6,535 nucleotides of DNA from an uncultured Clostridia bacterium (GTDB lineage Bacteria; Bacillota; Clostridia; Christensenellales; UBA1242). A program made the translations under genes and the position numbers. The notes beneath the pieces were generated by a model. That model saw nothing but the letters and a program-made list of their open reading frames with translations. It did no database searches and was not told where the DNA came from. Positions within the stretch are counted from its first letter, which is position 1. Each line of letters begins with the position of its first letter. Positions 5,923 through 6,535 of this stretch are shown here, piece by piece. The DNA lies in NCBI GenBank assembly GCA_934725745.1, contig CAKVCH010000038.1, forward strand, positions 1 to 6,535, read 5' to 3'.

Positions 5923-6535
5923 ATGAAAAAAAATAAGAAAAATGCAGGAAGAATTGTTGTTATAACTGGCGCTTCAAGCGGGATTGGACTTAGAACGAAA
6001 GAACTCTTTGAACAAAATGGCGACATAGTCGTGACTCTTGCTCGAACAAATAGAGACAATTGTGACAATTTCTATTTGTGTGATGTGTCAGACGATAAAA
6101 ATGTTGAACAAGTTTTTTCACTTATTAAAGAAAAGTTTGGAAAAATTGATGTTCTTATAAACAACGCGGGATTTGGCGTGTCAGGTGCGATTGAACTTAC
6201 CCCTATGGATGACATAAGAAAAATTGTAAATGTAAACATTATGGGTGTTGTAAGTTGCACAAAATACGCTCTTCCTTTAATTGGGCGGGGCGGGAAAATC
6301 ATAAATATTTCATCTGTTTGTGCGATGTTTCCACTTCCATATAGAACTTTTTATTGTATGACAAAGTCGGCTGTAAATAGTTTTAGTTATGGGTTGAAGA
6401 TGGAGTGCAAGCCACTTGGAATTGAAGTCGGATGCGTTTGCCCAGGAGACACAAAAACAAATTTTACAAAAAATAGAGTAAAAATTTATGAAACAAACGC
6501 GCGCTACGGAGATAGGATTTTACAAGCAACTAGCG
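5923..6535 (+). CDS. Classical short-chain dehydrogenase/reductase, 3'-truncated by window edge
   Basis: This is a cytoplasmic NAD(P)-dependent oxidoreductase; the substrate cannot be read from the sequence. 204 codons are visible and the frame is still open at the right edge; the family usually has about 250-280 residues. After a lysine-rich start come the Rossmann cofactor motif TGASSGIG (15-22), a CDVSD adenine-pocket motif (53-57) and NNAG (80-83). Catalytic N105, S131 and the Y144-x3-K148 pair (FYCMTKSA) follow, then the PGDTKTNF segment after the active site. All catalytic-tetrad residues are present. R41 after the second strand (TLAR) hints at NADPH preference; this is a weak inference. 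The only start is ATG 5923, because an in-frame TAA lies at 5911 and the cofactor strand begins by residue 11. It has no good Shine-Dalgarno. It lies 56 bases after the SPOR gene with no terminator visible between, so read-through is possible. Confidence 0.92.
   Translation, partial: MKKNKKNAGRIVVITGASSGIGLRTKELFEQNGDIVVTLARTNRDNCDNFYLCDVSDDKNVEQVFSLIKEKFGKIDVLINNAGFGVSGAIELTPMDDIRKIVNVNIMGVVSCTKYALPLIGRGGKIINISSVCAMFPLPYRTFYCMTKSAVNSFSYGLKMECKPLGIEVGCVCPGDTKTNFTKNRVKIYETNARYGDRILQATS

Noticed and set aside
6072..6302. A 76-residue - strand open frame opposite the SDR gene
   Set aside because: The + strand here encodes the conserved SDR motifs (NNAG, NVN); the reverse frame is a shadow.
1..6535. 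CRISPR arrays, tRNA or rRNA genes, insertion sequences, toxin-antitoxin or phage-defence genes
   Set aside because: No regular direct repeats, no cloverleaf or rRNA-like segments, no transposase-like frame and no flanking terminal repeats were seen.

Overview
The window is AT-rich bacterial DNA with tightly packed genes, A/T-ending codons and Gly-rich Shine-Dalgarno sites (AAGGGGG, AGGAG). Two of its genes encode a type-2-like isoleucyl-tRNA synthetase and an unusual, cysteine-rich GroEL. Together these suggest a low-GC, anaerobic Bacillota-type organism, perhaps an uncultured Clostridia-like gut lineage. That placement is inference: no rRNA or clade-specific marker is present.

Layout, left to right. 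(1) Positions 1-2175, + strand: the 3' two-thirds or so of ileS, cut by the window edge. (2) Positions 2175-2861, + strand: an RluA-family pseudouridine synthase whose ATG overlaps the ileS stop (TAATG), so the pair is probably translationally coupled. (3) Positions 2862-3116: an intergenic stretch with a strong hairpin flanked by A and T runs, able to end transcription from both sides between convergent genes. (4) Positions 3117-4972, - strand: a groES-groEL operon with a 4-base ATGA overlap. The GroEL is clearly a chaperonin with its ATPase residues intact, but it has a substituted KAPGFGD segment and no Gly-Gly-Met tail. (5) Positions 4973-5071: a short divergent promoter region with overlapping putative promoters and no CIRCE element. 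(6) Positions 5072-5866, + strand: a single-pass membrane protein with a SPOR-like extracytoplasmic domain and an unassigned helical C-terminal region. (7) Positions 5923-6535, + strand: the first 204 codons of a classical short-chain dehydrogenase/reductase, cut by the right edge, whose predicted transcription start falls on its start codon.

Functionally the window is mostly housekeeping: tRNA charging, RNA modification, protein folding, envelope/peptidoglycan-associated function and a redox enzyme. I see no mobile element, CRISPR array, tRNA, rRNA or phage gene, and no clear new multi-gene system. The points most worth a second look are the divergent GroEL, the FHKS signature in the synthetase, a possible frameshifted C-terminal tail of the pseudouridine synthase, and the possibly leaderless SDR mRNA.
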